Shown here one piece after another: positions 1 to 8,859 of a DNA stretch of 64,000 nucleotides. The stretch spans positions 62,001 through 126,000 of the forward strand of contig JAXLWN010000007.1 in assembly GCA_046328475.1 (NCBI GenBank), read 5' to 3'. How positions within the stretch are numbered: position 1 is the stretch's first letter; each line of letters begins with the position of its first letter. The DNA is from CADCWN01 sp046328475 (lineage in GTDB: Bacteria; Chloroflexota; Chloroflexia; Thermomicrobiales; CADCWN01). The notes beneath the pieces are model-generated. The model was given only the letters and a program-made list of their open reading frames with translations, was not told the origin of the DNA and did no database searches. The translations under genes and the position numbers were made by a program.

Positions 1-219
1 GGCGCGGCGGCGACGGCCCGCGCGCTGGCCGCTGCCGGGCTCGGGATTGCCATCCTGCCTCGCTCGGAGGCGCTGGCCGACGGCCCGCCGCTGGTCGCGA
101 TCGAGCTGGACCCGCGCCTGACGCGCACGGTGGCGCTCGCCTGGCCCGCCGCGCGCCGCCACCCGCCCGCGACGGCGGCGTTCCTGGCGCTGGCGCGGGA
201 GGCGTTGCGACGGGGGTGA
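1..219 (+). CDS. LysR-family transcriptional regulator, C-terminal fragment
   Basis: The window opens inside a reading frame that runs from base 1 to a TGA at 217-219 (72 residues). It carries the motif GLGIAILPRS, typical of the last beta-strand and helix of the LysR-type effector-binding domain, followed by a final amphipathic helix (FLALAREALRRG). The DNA-binding half lies upstream of the window. LysR regulators bind DNA as tetramers and sense small ligands, but the ligand cannot be guessed. The last 78 bases recur, diverged, at 3181-3258 beside another DUF4232 gene. Identification rests on a short fragment. Confidence 0.7.
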   Translation, partial: GAAATARALAAAGLGIAILPRSEALADGPPLVAIELDPRLTRTVALAWPAARRHPPATAAFLALAREALRRG

Positions 220-263
220 GGGCGCTACGTGCCTCTGCGTTCGCGTTTCGGGGTCGCGGCGGC

Positions 264-1409
264 TTACTCCGGGGCTGGTACCGCCACCAGCGCGTCGCCG
301 TCGAGGTCGTAGTGGCGGGCGCGGTAGGTCAGCCGCCCGGTCTCATCCCAGGCGGCGAAGAGGTATTCCATCTCGGGCGAATAGATCAGCGTGCCGCGCT
401 TCTGCCCTTCCTCCAGCCACACCGAGTCGAGCGAGCCCCAGAGTCTGAACGTCGCCCCCTGGGCATGGAGGTACCAGTTGCCAGGCGATTGAATACCCGA
501 TCGGGTGCTACCTGCTTTGTATCGCAGCTCATAGAAACCGACGTAGCGAGCATACGTGCCTGCGGCCTGCATCGCGGCGTGTTGCTGATCGACGGTCCGC
601 CCCGTAACAAACAGCAGGCCCAGGAGGAAGACTGAAGCGCCATAGAGGGAAAGAAAGATGCCCGGTGGAGCACCGAGGTAGTGGAAGATGCCGCCGATCG
701 CGGCGGGCACGAGCATCATGGCGACGATCTGCCAGGGCCACCCGCCGTTCGGATCCAGGCGCGCCCGCATCTGCGGCGTGAGGGGGTAGCGACCGGGAGC
801 GACCGGGTGTCGCCCCGCTTGCGCGCGCGCGGTCGCGGGCGCAGCGGCGCGCGAGCCTTCCGGCACCCTCCCATCGCCCGCGCCGGGTGCGACAAGTTCC
901 TTGTCACTGCGCAGGTCGTAGTCGGCGTACTGGTGGATGACACGCCCCTGCTGATCCCAGATGGCGAAGATCGCCTGCGCCGCGACGGAGTAGACCGCGG
1001 TCACGCGCTCCTGCGCCAGGATCGGCTCCGCCTGCTCCGTGCGAAGATCCAGCGGCAGGCGGTCGTCCCCCAGGATCATGGCAAACTTCTGACCGCGCGC
1101 CGGGGGGGCGATGTGGGGCGGCCCCACGTAGTGCCGGTAGGTGCCCTCCGCCAGTGCCCGCCGCACCCGCGAGTGATTCCCCCAGAAGTGGACCGCGCCG
1201 AGGATGATGGGCGTTGCGAGGAAGCAGAGCACCAACAGGGCGATGTACGGGAAGGCGTCGCCGGTCGTGGGGAGGAGGCACGCCGTCAAGATGCCGACGA
1301 ACGCCGCGAGTGCGAGTCCTCCCCGAACAAGCAGTCGGTTGTTCCTGGCGCGGTGCTCCAGGAGTGCCGCACGCATCTGCTGCGTCAGTGGCAGTGATTC
1401 GGGTGTCAT
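264..1409 (-). CDS. membrane protein of unknown function with two repeated halves
   Basis: A 381-residue protein that I do not recognise. It is an internal duplication. Each half starts with L-T-x-Q-M-R-A, has two hydrophobic segments (about 28-50 and 55-75; then about 225-245 and 250-270), a short motif TYxxYVG, and a soluble part ending in a W-D-x-x-G-R-x stretch (residues about 150 and 362). The halves are joined by a Gly/Ala-rich linker near 175-205. The start ATG has GAGGGGAT upstream. It lies convergent to the LysR fragment, with no obvious operon partner. A membrane sensor or lipid-associated role is possible, but nothing in the sequence shows it. Confidence 0.6.
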   Translation of the reverse strand: MTPESLPLTQQMRAALLEHRARNNRLLVRGGLALAAFVGILTACLLPTTGDAFPYIALLVLCFLATPIILGAVHFWGNHSRVRRALAEGTYRHYVGPPHIAPPARGQKFAMILGDDRLPLDLRTEQAEPILAQERVTAVYSVAAQAIFAIWDQQGRVIHQYADYDLRSDKELVAPGAGDGRVPEGSRAAAPATARAQAGRHPVAPGRYPLTPQMRARLDPNGGWPWQIVAMMLVPAAIGGIFHYLGAPPGIFLSLYGASVFLLGLLFVTGRTVDQQHAAMQAAGTYARYVGFYELRYKAGSTRSGIQSPGNWYLHAQGATFRLWGSLDSVWLEEGQKRGTLIYSPEMEYLFAAWDETGRLTYRARHYDLDGDALVAVPAPE

Positions 1410-1571
1410 GGCATCCCCTCATCGCTGGCGGCTACACGGATAGCGACCCCGCGTACCAGCATGGGCCACGCCCGCGCCTGTGCCTATCCGGGGAAGTACG
1501 GATTTTTCGTGCGCCTACCGCCCCACGCGGGCCTGCGCGGCGGCGACGTTGCGGCGGGGAGGAAGGGGAGA

Positions 1572-2279
1572 TCAGTGGTTGGGGCGGCCCGTGGCCTGGA
1601 ATGGCAATGTGCCAACACGCCCATCGCATGTGCCGATCGACCAATCGATCAGGAGCGTTTCACCGCTCGTCGGCAGGGAGAGGCGCATTTGACTGGGGGT
1701 CGGTGTCAACGGTTCGCAGCGACCCGCGCCGGGGCCGCGCGTGGAGTAGGTCAGGTAGGTCAGGGCATACCCTGGCCCGTTGTCGCGATGTGGGATGGGC
1801 GGGGCGAGGCCGGGCAGGAGCACGACGGTCGCGGCGGGCTGGCCGTCCCAGGTTTTCCAGCCGGTCAGGTCGGCGCTTGCGGGTGTCGAGAGTATCACCG
1901 CGCCATCGTCACCCAGGAGTTCAAGCCCCGGCACGCCGGTGAGGCTGCATTGCGCCGATCCCCGATTACGAAAGTAGAGTATGAGGAAGACTGTGCCACT
2001 GGCAGCCATCTCGCCGCCCTCGGAAATAGCCAAATCCGACGCACGGCATGGCGGGGCTACGCCTGCGGCGATTGGTGTCGGTGGAGCAGTTGTCGCGGTT
2101 AATTCTGGCGTGGATACCGCAAGGGGGGTGACAGGATCACTCCCGGCGAGCGGTCGCGTTGCCGTGCTGAGGGGAGTATCGCCCAGCGGCGAGGTGCGCA
2201 CCACCTCCCGAGCGCAACCCGCCATGCAGAGCAGCCCAAGAATAAGCAAGGCCGTTGCTATGACACGCCCGCCCATCAC
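1572..2279 (-). CDS. DUF4232-like lipoprotein (copy A)
   Basis: A 235-residue secreted lipoprotein. The N-terminus has a positively charged start, a hydrophobic core and a lipobox ending in Cys22 (LLCMAGC). A Thr/Pro-rich linker (about 25-75) leads to a soluble domain starting PPCRASDLAIS, with NRGSAQCSLTGVPGLELL and a final LIDWSIGTC. This is the pattern of the DUF4232 family: paired cysteines, a beta-sandwich, exported, function unknown. A close paralogue lies at 3270-3974. The two share both sequence and flanking LysR-tail DNA, indicating a segmental duplication. No operon partner is visible. Confidence 0.75.
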   Translation of the reverse strand: MMGGRVIATALLILGLLCMAGCAREVVRTSPLGDTPLSTATRPLAGSDPVTPLAVSTPELTATTAPPTPIAAGVAPPCRASDLAISEGGEMAASGTVFLILYFRNRGSAQCSLTGVPGLELLGDDGAVILSTPASADLTGWKTWDGQPAATVVLLPGLAPPIPHRDNGPGYALTYLTYSTRGPGAGRCEPLTPTPSQMRLSLPTSGETLLIDWSIGTCDGRVGTLPFQATGRPNH

Positions 2280-2392
2280 TCAGCCTCATCCGGTAGCCAT
2301 CACCTATCATCGATGCAACGCGCGGAATGGGCACGAGGTACGGTCGGGGTTTGCTACAATTTCCGGGTACCAGAAGCGCGAAGGAGCAGGGC

Positions 2393-2665
2393 ATGGCACA
2401 GACGGTGCGCGCGATCTATGAACAAGGGCAACTCAGGCTGCTGGAGGATGTGGCGCTGTCCGAAGGACAGGAGGTGAACATCTCGATCCTTTCCGACCGC
2501 GACCTGGTCCGGGCGGCGCTCGGCGATCTCGTCGTTAAATTCCCGGAAGAGGAGAGCGACGATGCGATTGATGAGGAGGCGTTGCTGCGCGAGATCGAAG
2601 CCGAACTGACCGGAGACCTGCGACTCTCGGAGGCGATCATTGAGGAACGTCGCGAGGATTCGTGA
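2393..2665 (+). CDS. DUF104 (AF2212-like) antitoxin
   Basis: A 90-residue protein beginning MAQTVRAIYEQGQLRLLEDV. This is the characteristic beta-hairpin of the DUF104/AF2212 antitoxin family, where a 'VxAxYExGxLxPLE' strand binds DNA. The acidic, helical C-terminal half (EEESDDAIDEEALLREIEAEL) would wrap around the toxin. The ATG at 2393 is preceded by AAGGAG, so I prefer it to the longer frame from 2327. The stop overlaps the GTG start of the downstream PIN-domain gene, consistent with a co-translated toxin-antitoxin pair that probably represses its own promoter. Confidence 0.8.
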   Translation: MAQTVRAIYEQGQLRLLEDVALSEGQEVNISILSDRDLVRAALGDLVVKFPEEESDDAIDEEALLREIEAELTGDLRLSEAIIEERREDS

Positions 2666-3123
2666 GCCACTACTTCCTCGACAGCAGCGCGCTGCTCAAG
2701 CGATATGTCGTTGAGCCTGGGAGTCGCTGGATCCGCGCGTTGACCTCGCCGGCCGTAGGGCACGAATTGTTCGTCGCCGCGATTGTGCGTGTTGAAGCAG
2801 TCTCGGCGCTGGCCCGTCGTAGGCGTGAAGGTCGCCTATCTGCGCTGGGAGCTCGCAACCTGCGCCTGCTTATCGAACGCCAGATAGGTCGTTGCATCGT
2901 TGCCGAGGCGAACGATGCGGTGTTGCAGCGCGCTTGCGATTTGCTTGAGCGCCACGCGCTCCGCGCATACGACGCGGTGCAGCTTGCTTCCGCGCTTGAG
3001 AGCAACGACCGCTTGCAGGCAAGGGCGCTGGCTCCGATTACCTTCGTCTCTGCCGACCAGCGACTCCTCGCCGCCGCATCGGCTGAGGGGCTGGCGGTCG
3101 AAGATCCCAACCTCCACACCTGA
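2662..3123 (+). CDS. PIN-domain ribonuclease toxin (VapC-like)
   Basis: A 153-residue PIN-domain protein. The acidic residues that bind Mg2+ in VapC-type RNases are all visible: Asp7 in FLDSSAL, Glu45 in RVEAVSA, Asp104 in RAYDAVQLA and Asp132 in SADQRLL. The GTG start overlaps the antitoxin stop by four bases, so translation is coupled. By family it should cleave specific RNAs when the DUF104 partner is degraded. The target is unknown. Confidence 0.85.
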   Translation: MSHYFLDSSALLKRYVVEPGSRWIRALTSPAVGHELFVAAIVRVEAVSALARRRREGRLSALGARNLRLLIERQIGRCIVAEANDAVLQRACDLLERHALRAYDAVQLASALESNDRLQARALAPITFVSADQRLLAAASAEGLAVEDPNLHT

Positions 3124-3180
3124 CATTCTCTTTGCAGCACACCACGCTCTCCCCATAGACAGGGACCCGATTTGCGGGCC

Positions 3181-3258
3181 TGGCCCGCCGCGCGCCGCCA
3201 CCCGCCCGCAACGGCGGCGTTCCTGGCGTTGGCGCAAGACGCGTTGCGGCGGGGATGA
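3181..3258 (+). pseudogene. LysR C-terminal remnant, second copy
   Basis: These 78 bases align without gaps to the end of the LysR fragment at 142-219, ending in the same TGA. Differences are mostly at third codon positions (GCG/GCA, CTG/TTG, CGA/CGG), so the copy diverged while still a coding sequence. Upstream of 3181 the similarity stops and the PIN gene lies in its place. It is directly followed by DUF4232 copy B, as the first copy is followed, after an inserted gene, by DUF4232 copy A. Confidence 0.6.
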
Positions 3259-3269
3259 GCGACGGGAGA

Positions 3270-3974
3270 TCAGGGACTGGTGCGACCGGTGGCCTGGAAT
3301 GGAGAGGTGCCAATGCGTCCGTCGCATGTGCCGATCGACCAATCGAGCAGGAGCGTTTCACCGCTCGTCGGCAGGGTGAGGCGCATTCGAACAGGGGCCG
3401 GTGTCAGCGGTTCGCATCGGCCTGCGCCAGGGCCGCGCGTAGAGTAGCCCAGGTAGGTCAGCGCATACCCTGGCCCATTGTAGCGATGCGGGATGGGTGG
3501 GGGGAGGTCAGGAAGCAGCACGACGGGCGTTGCGGGCTGGCCATCCCAGGTTTTCCAGCCGGTCAGATCGCCGCTTGCGGGTGTCGAGAGTATCACCACG
3601 CCATCGTCACCCAGGAGATCAAGGCCCGGCACGCCGGTGAGGCTGCATTGCGCCGATCCCTGATTCCGAAAGTAGAGAATGAGGGAGATTGTGCCGCTGG
3701 CAGCCATCTCGCCGCCCTCGGAGATAGCTAGGTCCAACGCACGGCATGGTGGGGCTGCTCCTGCGCCGATGGGTGTCGCTGGAGCAGTCGTCGCAGTGAA
3801 TCTTGGTGTGGATACCACAAGAGGGGTGGCAGGATCCTTCCCGGTAAGCGGACGCGTTGCCGGGTTGGTGGGAGAGTCGCCTAGCAATGAGGTGCGCACC
3901 ACCTCCCGGGCACAGCTCACCGTGCCAAGCAAACAGACGACAAGCATGGCTATTACTGCGACGTGTCTGCACAT
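3270..3974 (-). CDS. DUF4232-like lipoprotein (copy B)
   Basis: A 234-residue paralogue of the lipoprotein at 1572-2279, colinear along its length. It has a lipobox-like LLGTVSC ending in Cys21, a Thr/Pro-rich linker, PPCRALDLAISEGGEM, NQGSAQCSLTGVPGLDLL, and a C-terminal LLDWSIGTC. Both copies keep the paired cysteines of the domain. It is convergent to the LysR remnant, whose stop is 12 bases away. Function is unknown. Secretion and lipid anchoring are inferred from the signal peptide. Confidence 0.75.
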   Translation of the reverse strand: MCRHVAVIAMLVVCLLGTVSCAREVVRTSLLGDSPTNPATRPLTGKDPATPLVVSTPRFTATTAPATPIGAGAAPPCRALDLAISEGGEMAASGTISLILYFRNQGSAQCSLTGVPGLDLLGDDGVVILSTPASGDLTGWKTWDGQPATPVVLLPDLPPPIPHRYNGPGYALTYLGYSTRGPGAGRCEPLTPAPVRMRLTLPTSGETLLLDWSIGTCDGRIGTSPFQATGRTSP

Positions 3975-4069
3975 TGTTCAACCTCGCCGGGAGCCATTGC
4001 ACATTATTAGTGCAACGCGCGGGACGCGCGCGGGGTATGGTTGTCGGTTTATTCATCGACAGATCGTAA

Positions 4070-4190
4070 GGGCGACGCGGTGCGTCGCCCGCTTGGAGAG
4101 CGGTAATTGTATGGCATAGCGGTGTGCGCCGGTGGGTGGTGATCCGCGTCGCAATTGCCGCCCCGGCGCGGGCGACGCACCGCGTCGCCC
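4070..4190. repeat. pair of GGGCGACGC palindromes (REP-like)
   Basis: Two perfect hairpins: GGGCGACGC-GGT-GCGTCGCCC at 4070-4090 and GGGCGACGC-ACC-GCGTCGCCC at 4170-4190. The second is the exact reverse complement of the first. The second touches the stop codon of the acyl-CoA synthetase gene and may terminate its transcript. Between them I see no gene. Confidence 0.75.
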
Positions 4191-6941
4191 CTACAACACC
4201 AGCCACGCCTCAACCACCTCATCCCGATAGTTGTGCTTGAGGGTGAAGCCGTGCTGTTTGGCGACGCGCTGCATGCCGGTGTTCTCGGGGAGGATTTCGG
4301 CGGTGATGCGGCGGAGGCCTTCGTCGCGGCCGATCTGGATGAGGCGGCTGAGGAGTTCGGAGCCGAGGCCGAGGCGCTGGTAGCGGTCGTTGACGAGCAG
4401 GGCGAACTCGGCTTCGGGTGCGTCGGTGCCGGGGGTGCGACTGAGGCGGCCGACGGCCATGATCTCGGGCTGGCCGGTCTCGGGGTTGCGGCGCTCGACG
4501 ACCAGGGCCATCTCGCGGGCGTAGTCGATGAAGCACATCCGCACCAGGCGCTCGTGCGAGGTGCGCTGGTGCAGCGTCATCATGTGGAAGTAGCGGTAGT
4601 AGACGCTCCGCTCGGAGAGGTTCTGGTGGAACTGGACCAGCAGGGGCTCGTCCTCGGGGCGGATCGGGCGGATGGTGACCTCCTCGCCGCCACGCGTGGT
4701 CCAGTTGGAGGCGTACTGCGCCGGGTAGGGGTGGATCGCGGAGCGGGGAAGGTCGGACTCGGGGATGGCGGGGTCGTGGAGGACAACGCGCGCATCGAGC
4801 GCGATCAGGCGGTCGGGCGAGGCGAGCAGCGGGTTGATGTCGAGTTCCTTGATCTGCGGCTGCTCGACGATCAGTTGGCTGAAGCGGACCAGCAGGCCCT
4901 CCAGCGCCGCGAGATCCACGGGCGGGCGACCGCGCACGCCCTGGAGGGCGGTCAGGATGCGGGTGCCCTCCATCATGCGCCGGGCCAGGGTGGTGTTGAG
5001 TGGGGGGAGGGCCAGGGCGCGGTCGCGGAAGACCTCCACCAGCTGCCCGCCGGTGCCGAAGAGGAGGACCGGGCCGAACTGCGAGTCGATGCTGCTGCCG
5101 ACGATCAGCTCGTAGCCATCGAGGCGGACCATCGGCTGCACGGTGACACCGGCGAAGTCGGCGGCGGGGACGCCGCGCTGGATGCGCTGGAAGGCCGCGC
5201 GCACGGCGTCGGCATCGGCGAGGTTGAGTTGCACGCCGCCCACATCGGTCTTGTGGGTGATCGTCTTGGAGTAGAGTTTGAGCACCGCCGGGTAGCCGAT
5301 CGCATCCGCCGCCGCGACCGCCCCCTCCTCGTCGGTCGCCACGCGCGTCTCCACGGTCGGGATGCCGTAGGCGGCCAGCAGGGCTTTCGATTCGGGCTCG
5401 GTCAGCAGCGTGCGCCCCTCGGCGCGGATCGCCCGCAACTGCGCCCGCACGTCCGATTCCGCATTCCGCACTCCGAATTCCGCATTCGACAGCGTTGGCG
5501 TCTCGTAGAGGCTGCGGAGGTTGTCGGCGTAGCGCCACATGTAGGCGAAGACGCGCGCGGCGGTGTCGGGGTAGGGGAAGGTGGGGATGCCCGCGCGCGT
5601 CAGGATCGCCTCGCCCGGTGCCACCGCGTCGCCCCCCATGAAGGAGGCGATCAGCGGCTTGTGGATCGAGTGCGCGTAGGGCGCGAGCAGCTCGGCGACG
5701 CGCGTGGGGTCGGTCATCGCCTGCGGCGTCAGCATGATCAGCAGGCCATCGGTCGTCGGGTCCTTCGCGGCGGCGGCGAGCGTCTTGGCGTAGCGGTCGG
5801 GGTCGGCATCGCCGATGATGTCGATCGGGTTGCCGTGGCTCCAGTGTTCGGGCAGCACGCCATCGAGTGCCGCGAGCGTCTCGGGCGCGAGCTCGGCCAG
5901 CGCGCCGCCGTTTTGCAGGAGCGCGTCGGTCGCCAGCACCCCAGGGCCGCCCGCGTTGGTGACCAGCGCCAGGCGCGGGCCGCGCGGGCGGGGCTGCTTG
6001 GCGAGCGCCTCGGCCAGATAGAAGACCTCGGCGATGGTGTTGACGCGCAGCACGCCGACGCGACGGAAGGCGATGTCCAGCACCTCGTCGCTGCCGGTGA
6101 GCGAGCCGGTGTGGGAGGCGGCGGCGTGCGCGGCCTGCGCGGTGCGCCCGCCCTTGATCACGATGATCGGCTTGGTCAGCGCCACCTCGCGCGCGGCGGA
6201 GAGGAAGGCGGTCGCGTCGCCGATCGACTCCATGTAGACGATGATGCTCTGGGTCTTGCGGTCGTTGCCGAAATAGTCGATCAGGTCGCCCCAGCCGACA
6301 TCGAGCATCGAGCCGACCGAGATGAAGGCGCTGAAGCCGACCTCCTCGCGCAGGCTCCAGTCGAGCACGGAGGTGCAGAGCGCGCCGCTCTGGCTGAGGA
6401 AGGCGACGTTGCCGGGGCGGGCGATGGTGGCGGCGAAGGTGGCGTTGAAGCCGCTCGGCGGGGTCATCGCGCCGAGGCAGTTCGGCCCCAGCAGGCGCAT
6501 CCGCCCCTTGCGCGCCTCGGCGAGCACCTGGCGCTCCAGTTCGGCCCCCGCCTCGCCCTGCTCCTTGAAGCCGGCCGAGATGATGATCGCCCCCTTCACC
6601 CCGGCCGCGACGCACTCGGCGACGATCGCGGGCACGGTCGGCGCGGGCGTGGCGATGATCGCGAGATCGACCCGCTCGGGCACCTCGCCGATCGCGGCGT
6701 AGGCCTTGATGCCGAGCACGTAGCGTCGCTTCGGATTGACCGGGAAGACCGCACCGCCGAACGGGCTGGCGACGAGGTTCGCCAGGATCGTGCGCCCGAC
6801 GCTCCTCGGCTCCTCGCTCGCGCCGATCACCGCGACCGCGCGCGGCTTGAAGAGCGCGTCGAGCGGCTGCCGCTCGGCGCGGTAGACATCGTGCGCCGGG
6901 TCGCTGGGTGCGGGCATCTGCGGGCCGGGCTGCTGCGCCAT
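4191..6941 (-). CDS. ADP-forming acyl/acetyl-CoA synthetase with C-terminal GNAT acetyltransferase domain
   Basis: A 916-residue protein. A CoA-binding Rossmann domain (about 25-125, VAVIGASEEPRSVG) leads into succinyl-CoA-ligase-like domains with the phosphohistidine loop SHTGSL. An ATP-grasp region follows (about 505-700, LLAAYGIPTVETR, YPAVLKLYSKTITHKTDVGG). The C-terminal GNAT domain (about 745-910) has the acetyl-CoA loop YQRLGLGSELL. The architecture matches Pat/PatZ-type protein acetyltransferases and ADP-forming acetyl-CoA synthetases, so it may make acetyl-CoA plus ADP or acetylate enzymes such as Acs. The ATG at 6941 follows GGAGGGATC, so I reject the longer upstream frame. A heptamer array is inserted in frame near residue 490. 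Confidence 0.88.
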   Translation of the reverse strand: MAQQPGPQMPAPSDPAHDVYRAERQPLDALFKPRAVAVIGASEEPRSVGRTILANLVASPFGGAVFPVNPKRRYVLGIKAYAAIGEVPERVDLAIIATPAPTVPAIVAECVAAGVKGAIIISAGFKEQGEAGAELERQVLAEARKGRMRLLGPNCLGAMTPPSGFNATFAATIARPGNVAFLSQSGALCTSVLDWSLREEVGFSAFISVGSMLDVGWGDLIDYFGNDRKTQSIIVYMESIGDATAFLSAAREVALTKPIIVIKGGRTAQAAHAAASHTGSLTGSDEVLDIAFRRVGVLRVNTIAEVFYLAEALAKQPRPRGPRLALVTNAGGPGVLATDALLQNGGALAELAPETLAALDGVLPEHWSHGNPIDIIGDADPDRYAKTLAAAAKDPTTDGLLIMLTPQAMTDPTRVAELLAPYAHSIHKPLIASFMGGDAVAPGEAILTRAGIPTFPYPDTAARVFAYMWRYADNLRSLYETPTLSNAEFGVRNAESDVRAQLRAIRAEGRTLLTEPESKALLAAYGIPTVETRVATDEEGAVAAADAIGYPAVLKLYSKTITHKTDVGGVQLNLADADAVRAAFQRIQRGVPAADFAGVTVQPMVRLDGYELIVGSSIDSQFGPVLLFGTGGQLVEVFRDRALALPPLNTTLARRMMEGTRILTALQGVRGRPPVDLAALEGLLVRFSQLIVEQPQIKELDINPLLASPDRLIALDARVVLHDPAIPESDLPRSAIHPYPAQYASNWTTRGGEEVTIRPIRPEDEPLLVQFHQNLSERSVYYRYFHMMTLHQRTSHERLVRMCFIDYAREMALVVERRNPETGQPEIMAVGRLSRTPGTDAPEAEFALLVNDRYQRLGLGSELLSRLIQIGRDEGLRRITAEILPENTGMQRVAKQHGFTLKHNYRDEVVEAWLVL
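5455..5488. repeat. in-frame heptamer tandem array inside the acyl-CoA synthetase gene
   Basis: About five degenerate copies of a 7-bp unit (TTCCGCA on the + strand) lie inside the coding sequence, adding roughly a dozen residues (NAEFGVRNAESD) between the ligase and ATP-grasp parts. The same unit occurs intergenically at 20874-20897, so this is a dispersed repeat that has entered a gene without breaking its frame. Confidence 0.75.
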
Positions 6942-7155
6942 GCTGATCCCTCCATCGGCGTAGCCGGTATCATCGCGCGCGAACGAACGAGCGCCCTCGC
7001 ACAGCTTACAGCACGCCGCGTGCCGCTGGGCGCGCAAAACCGCGCCGCCGGGGTCGCGTTTAAGGCATGGTTGCCGGGCCAACGATTTCCGCTACACTTC
7101 CCCCGGTCCGCTACGGACACTTGCATGTTGGACGCCCACAGCGAGGAAGGATTGC

Positions 7156-8790
7156 GTGATCAGGCGCTCGCGACGATCGGTTGTCAGGGTCGTACTCCTC
7201 GTCATCGCCCTCGGTCTTCTCCTGCCACCAGCGATCCTCCCGATCCTCCCGGTCGCGGCGGCTGGCCGCGCAGAGGGGACCCCGCTGCCGCAGTCCACGC
7301 TCCTCGGCATCGCCGCGCACGCCTGGTGGCTCGATCCCTACCAGGATCAGATGCTCGCCGCGTTCAAGGACCTCAACGTCCAGGTCGTGCGGATCAGCAT
7401 CGACTGGAAGCGGGTCGAGGCGACGAAGGGGCAATACGACTGGTCGCTCTACGACCGCACCCTCATCCCGCTGGCGGAGCGCCGGATCGCGATCGTCGGG
7501 GACCTCAGTTCCTTCCCGGCCTGGACCTCGACCGACCCCGAATGCGCCGTCCCCTTCAGCGAGCCGCAGCACTGCCTGCCGCGCCCGGAGGTGATCACCG
7601 ACTGGGAGCGGTTCTGCGCCGCCGCCGCCGCGCGCTATCCCTTCATCGAGCGGTGGGAGATCTGGAACGAGCCGGAACTCTGGTACGGGATGAAGCCGCA
7701 GGATCACTATCTGGCCTATGTGCGCAGCGCCCACCGCGCGATCCACGCCAACAATGCGCGGGCGCGCGTGGCGATCACCAGCCTGATCGGCTGGAGTTGG
7801 CTGCGCGAGCTCTACGCCCAGTCGCCGGCGAACGACCGGCCCTGGGAGGCGATCGCCTATCACCCCTACCCCATCCCGGGGGGGATCAACGACAACGACC
7901 CTGACCACCCGATCGACACCGACCGGATCGAGGAATTGCGGCGGCGCATGGACGAGAATGGGGACCAGGCGAAGCCGATCTGGATCACCGAGTTCGGCTT
8001 CAGTAAGCCGCCCGCCGACCAGGCGCGCCGCCTCATGAATACGCTCTCCTGGTTCGCCGCCCGGCCCTACATCGAACTGGCCTGCCTGCACATGCTGCAC
8101 GATTGGGCCGGGGACGACCCCAGCCCGGCGGGCTACGGGCTGATGTCGGCCGATCCGCGCCCGACCGAGGAGAATCCGCAGCCGACGCGCTTCACGCCGA
8201 AGGAGCCGTTCTACTCGACGTTCAAGCAATACCCGCGATCCGCGCCGCCCCTGCCACCCGACGGCCCGGGGCAGCGTTCTTTCCCCCAGACCGGGCAGAC
8301 GATCGCGGGGGGCTTCCTCGCCGCCTGGCAGGAACGTGGTGGTCTGCCGATCTTCGGCTACCCGCTGACCGATGTCTTCTGGGAGCGGCTGGAGAATGGG
8401 CACTGGTATCGTGTGCAGTATTTCGAGCGGGCGCGCTTCGAGTACCACCCCGAGAATCCCGCCCCCTACGACATCCTGCTCGGCCAGTTCGGTCGCGCCC
8501 TGCACCCCGCCGATGCGCCGGTCGCCGCCGAGCCGGGAGCGCGATATTTCGCGGAGACGGGGCACAATCTTTCCGGCGGATTCCGCACCTACTGGGAAGG
8601 GCGCGGCGGCCTGGCGCAGTTCGGCTTCCCGATCAGCGAGGTCTTCACCGAGACGCTGGAGGACGGCAAGAGTTACCGGGTGCAGTATTTCGAGCGAGCA
8701 CGGTTCGAGTATCACCCGGAGAATCCCGCGCCGTACGACATCCTGCTCGGCCAGTTCGGCAGGCGCATCCTGGCCTCGCGCACGCCATAA
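7156..8790 (+). CDS. secreted clan-A-like glycoside hydrolase with two C-terminal LGFP-like modules
   Basis: A 544-residue protein with a GTG start at 7156 preceded by GAGGAAGG. Residues 1-35 form a signal peptide (RRSRR then a long hydrophobic run). The catalytic part (about 45-360) looks like a beta/alpha barrel of clan GH-A. The likely acid/base is Glu172 in IWNEPELW and the likely nucleophile is Glu279 in WITEFGFS. Two copies of an about 85-residue module follow (about 371-455 and 463-544), each containing GGF..W..GGLxxFGxP, then VQYFERARFEYHPEN, then LLGQFGR. The same module ends two unrelated secreted proteins in this window, so it probably attaches proteins to the cell surface or to polysaccharide. 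Substrate unknown. Confidence 0.8.
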   Translation: MIRRSRRSVVRVVLLVIALGLLLPPAILPILPVAAAGRAEGTPLPQSTLLGIAAHAWWLDPYQDQMLAAFKDLNVQVVRISIDWKRVEATKGQYDWSLYDRTLIPLAERRIAIVGDLSSFPAWTSTDPECAVPFSEPQHCLPRPEVITDWERFCAAAAARYPFIERWEIWNEPELWYGMKPQDHYLAYVRSAHRAIHANNARARVAITSLIGWSWLRELYAQSPANDRPWEAIAYHPYPIPGGINDNDPDHPIDTDRIEELRRRMDENGDQAKPIWITEFGFSKPPADQARRLMNTLSWFAARPYIELACLHMLHDWAGDDPSPAGYGLMSADPRPTEENPQPTRFTPKEPFYSTFKQYPRSAPPLPPDGPGQRSFPQTGQTIAGGFLAAWQERGGLPIFGYPLTDVFWERLENGHWYRVQYFERARFEYHPENPAPYDILLGQFGRALHPADAPVAAEPGARYFAETGHNLSGGFRTYWEGRGGLAQFGFPISEVFTETLEDGKSYRVQYFERARFEYHPENPAPYDILLGQFGRRILASRTP

Positions 8791-8859
8791 AGGTTTCCTC
8801 GCGGCGCGGCGGGCGTTATGCTTGCGCGGTAGGCTATGGGGAGGTTGTAGGGCGGGGGA

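Noticed and set aside
4155..7904. Very long plus-strand open frame opposite the acyl-CoA synthetase
   Set aside because: Its translation is low-complexity Ala/Gly/Arg/Val with no motif, and it is explained by high G+C on the strand opposite a real gene. The minus frame has clear domains.
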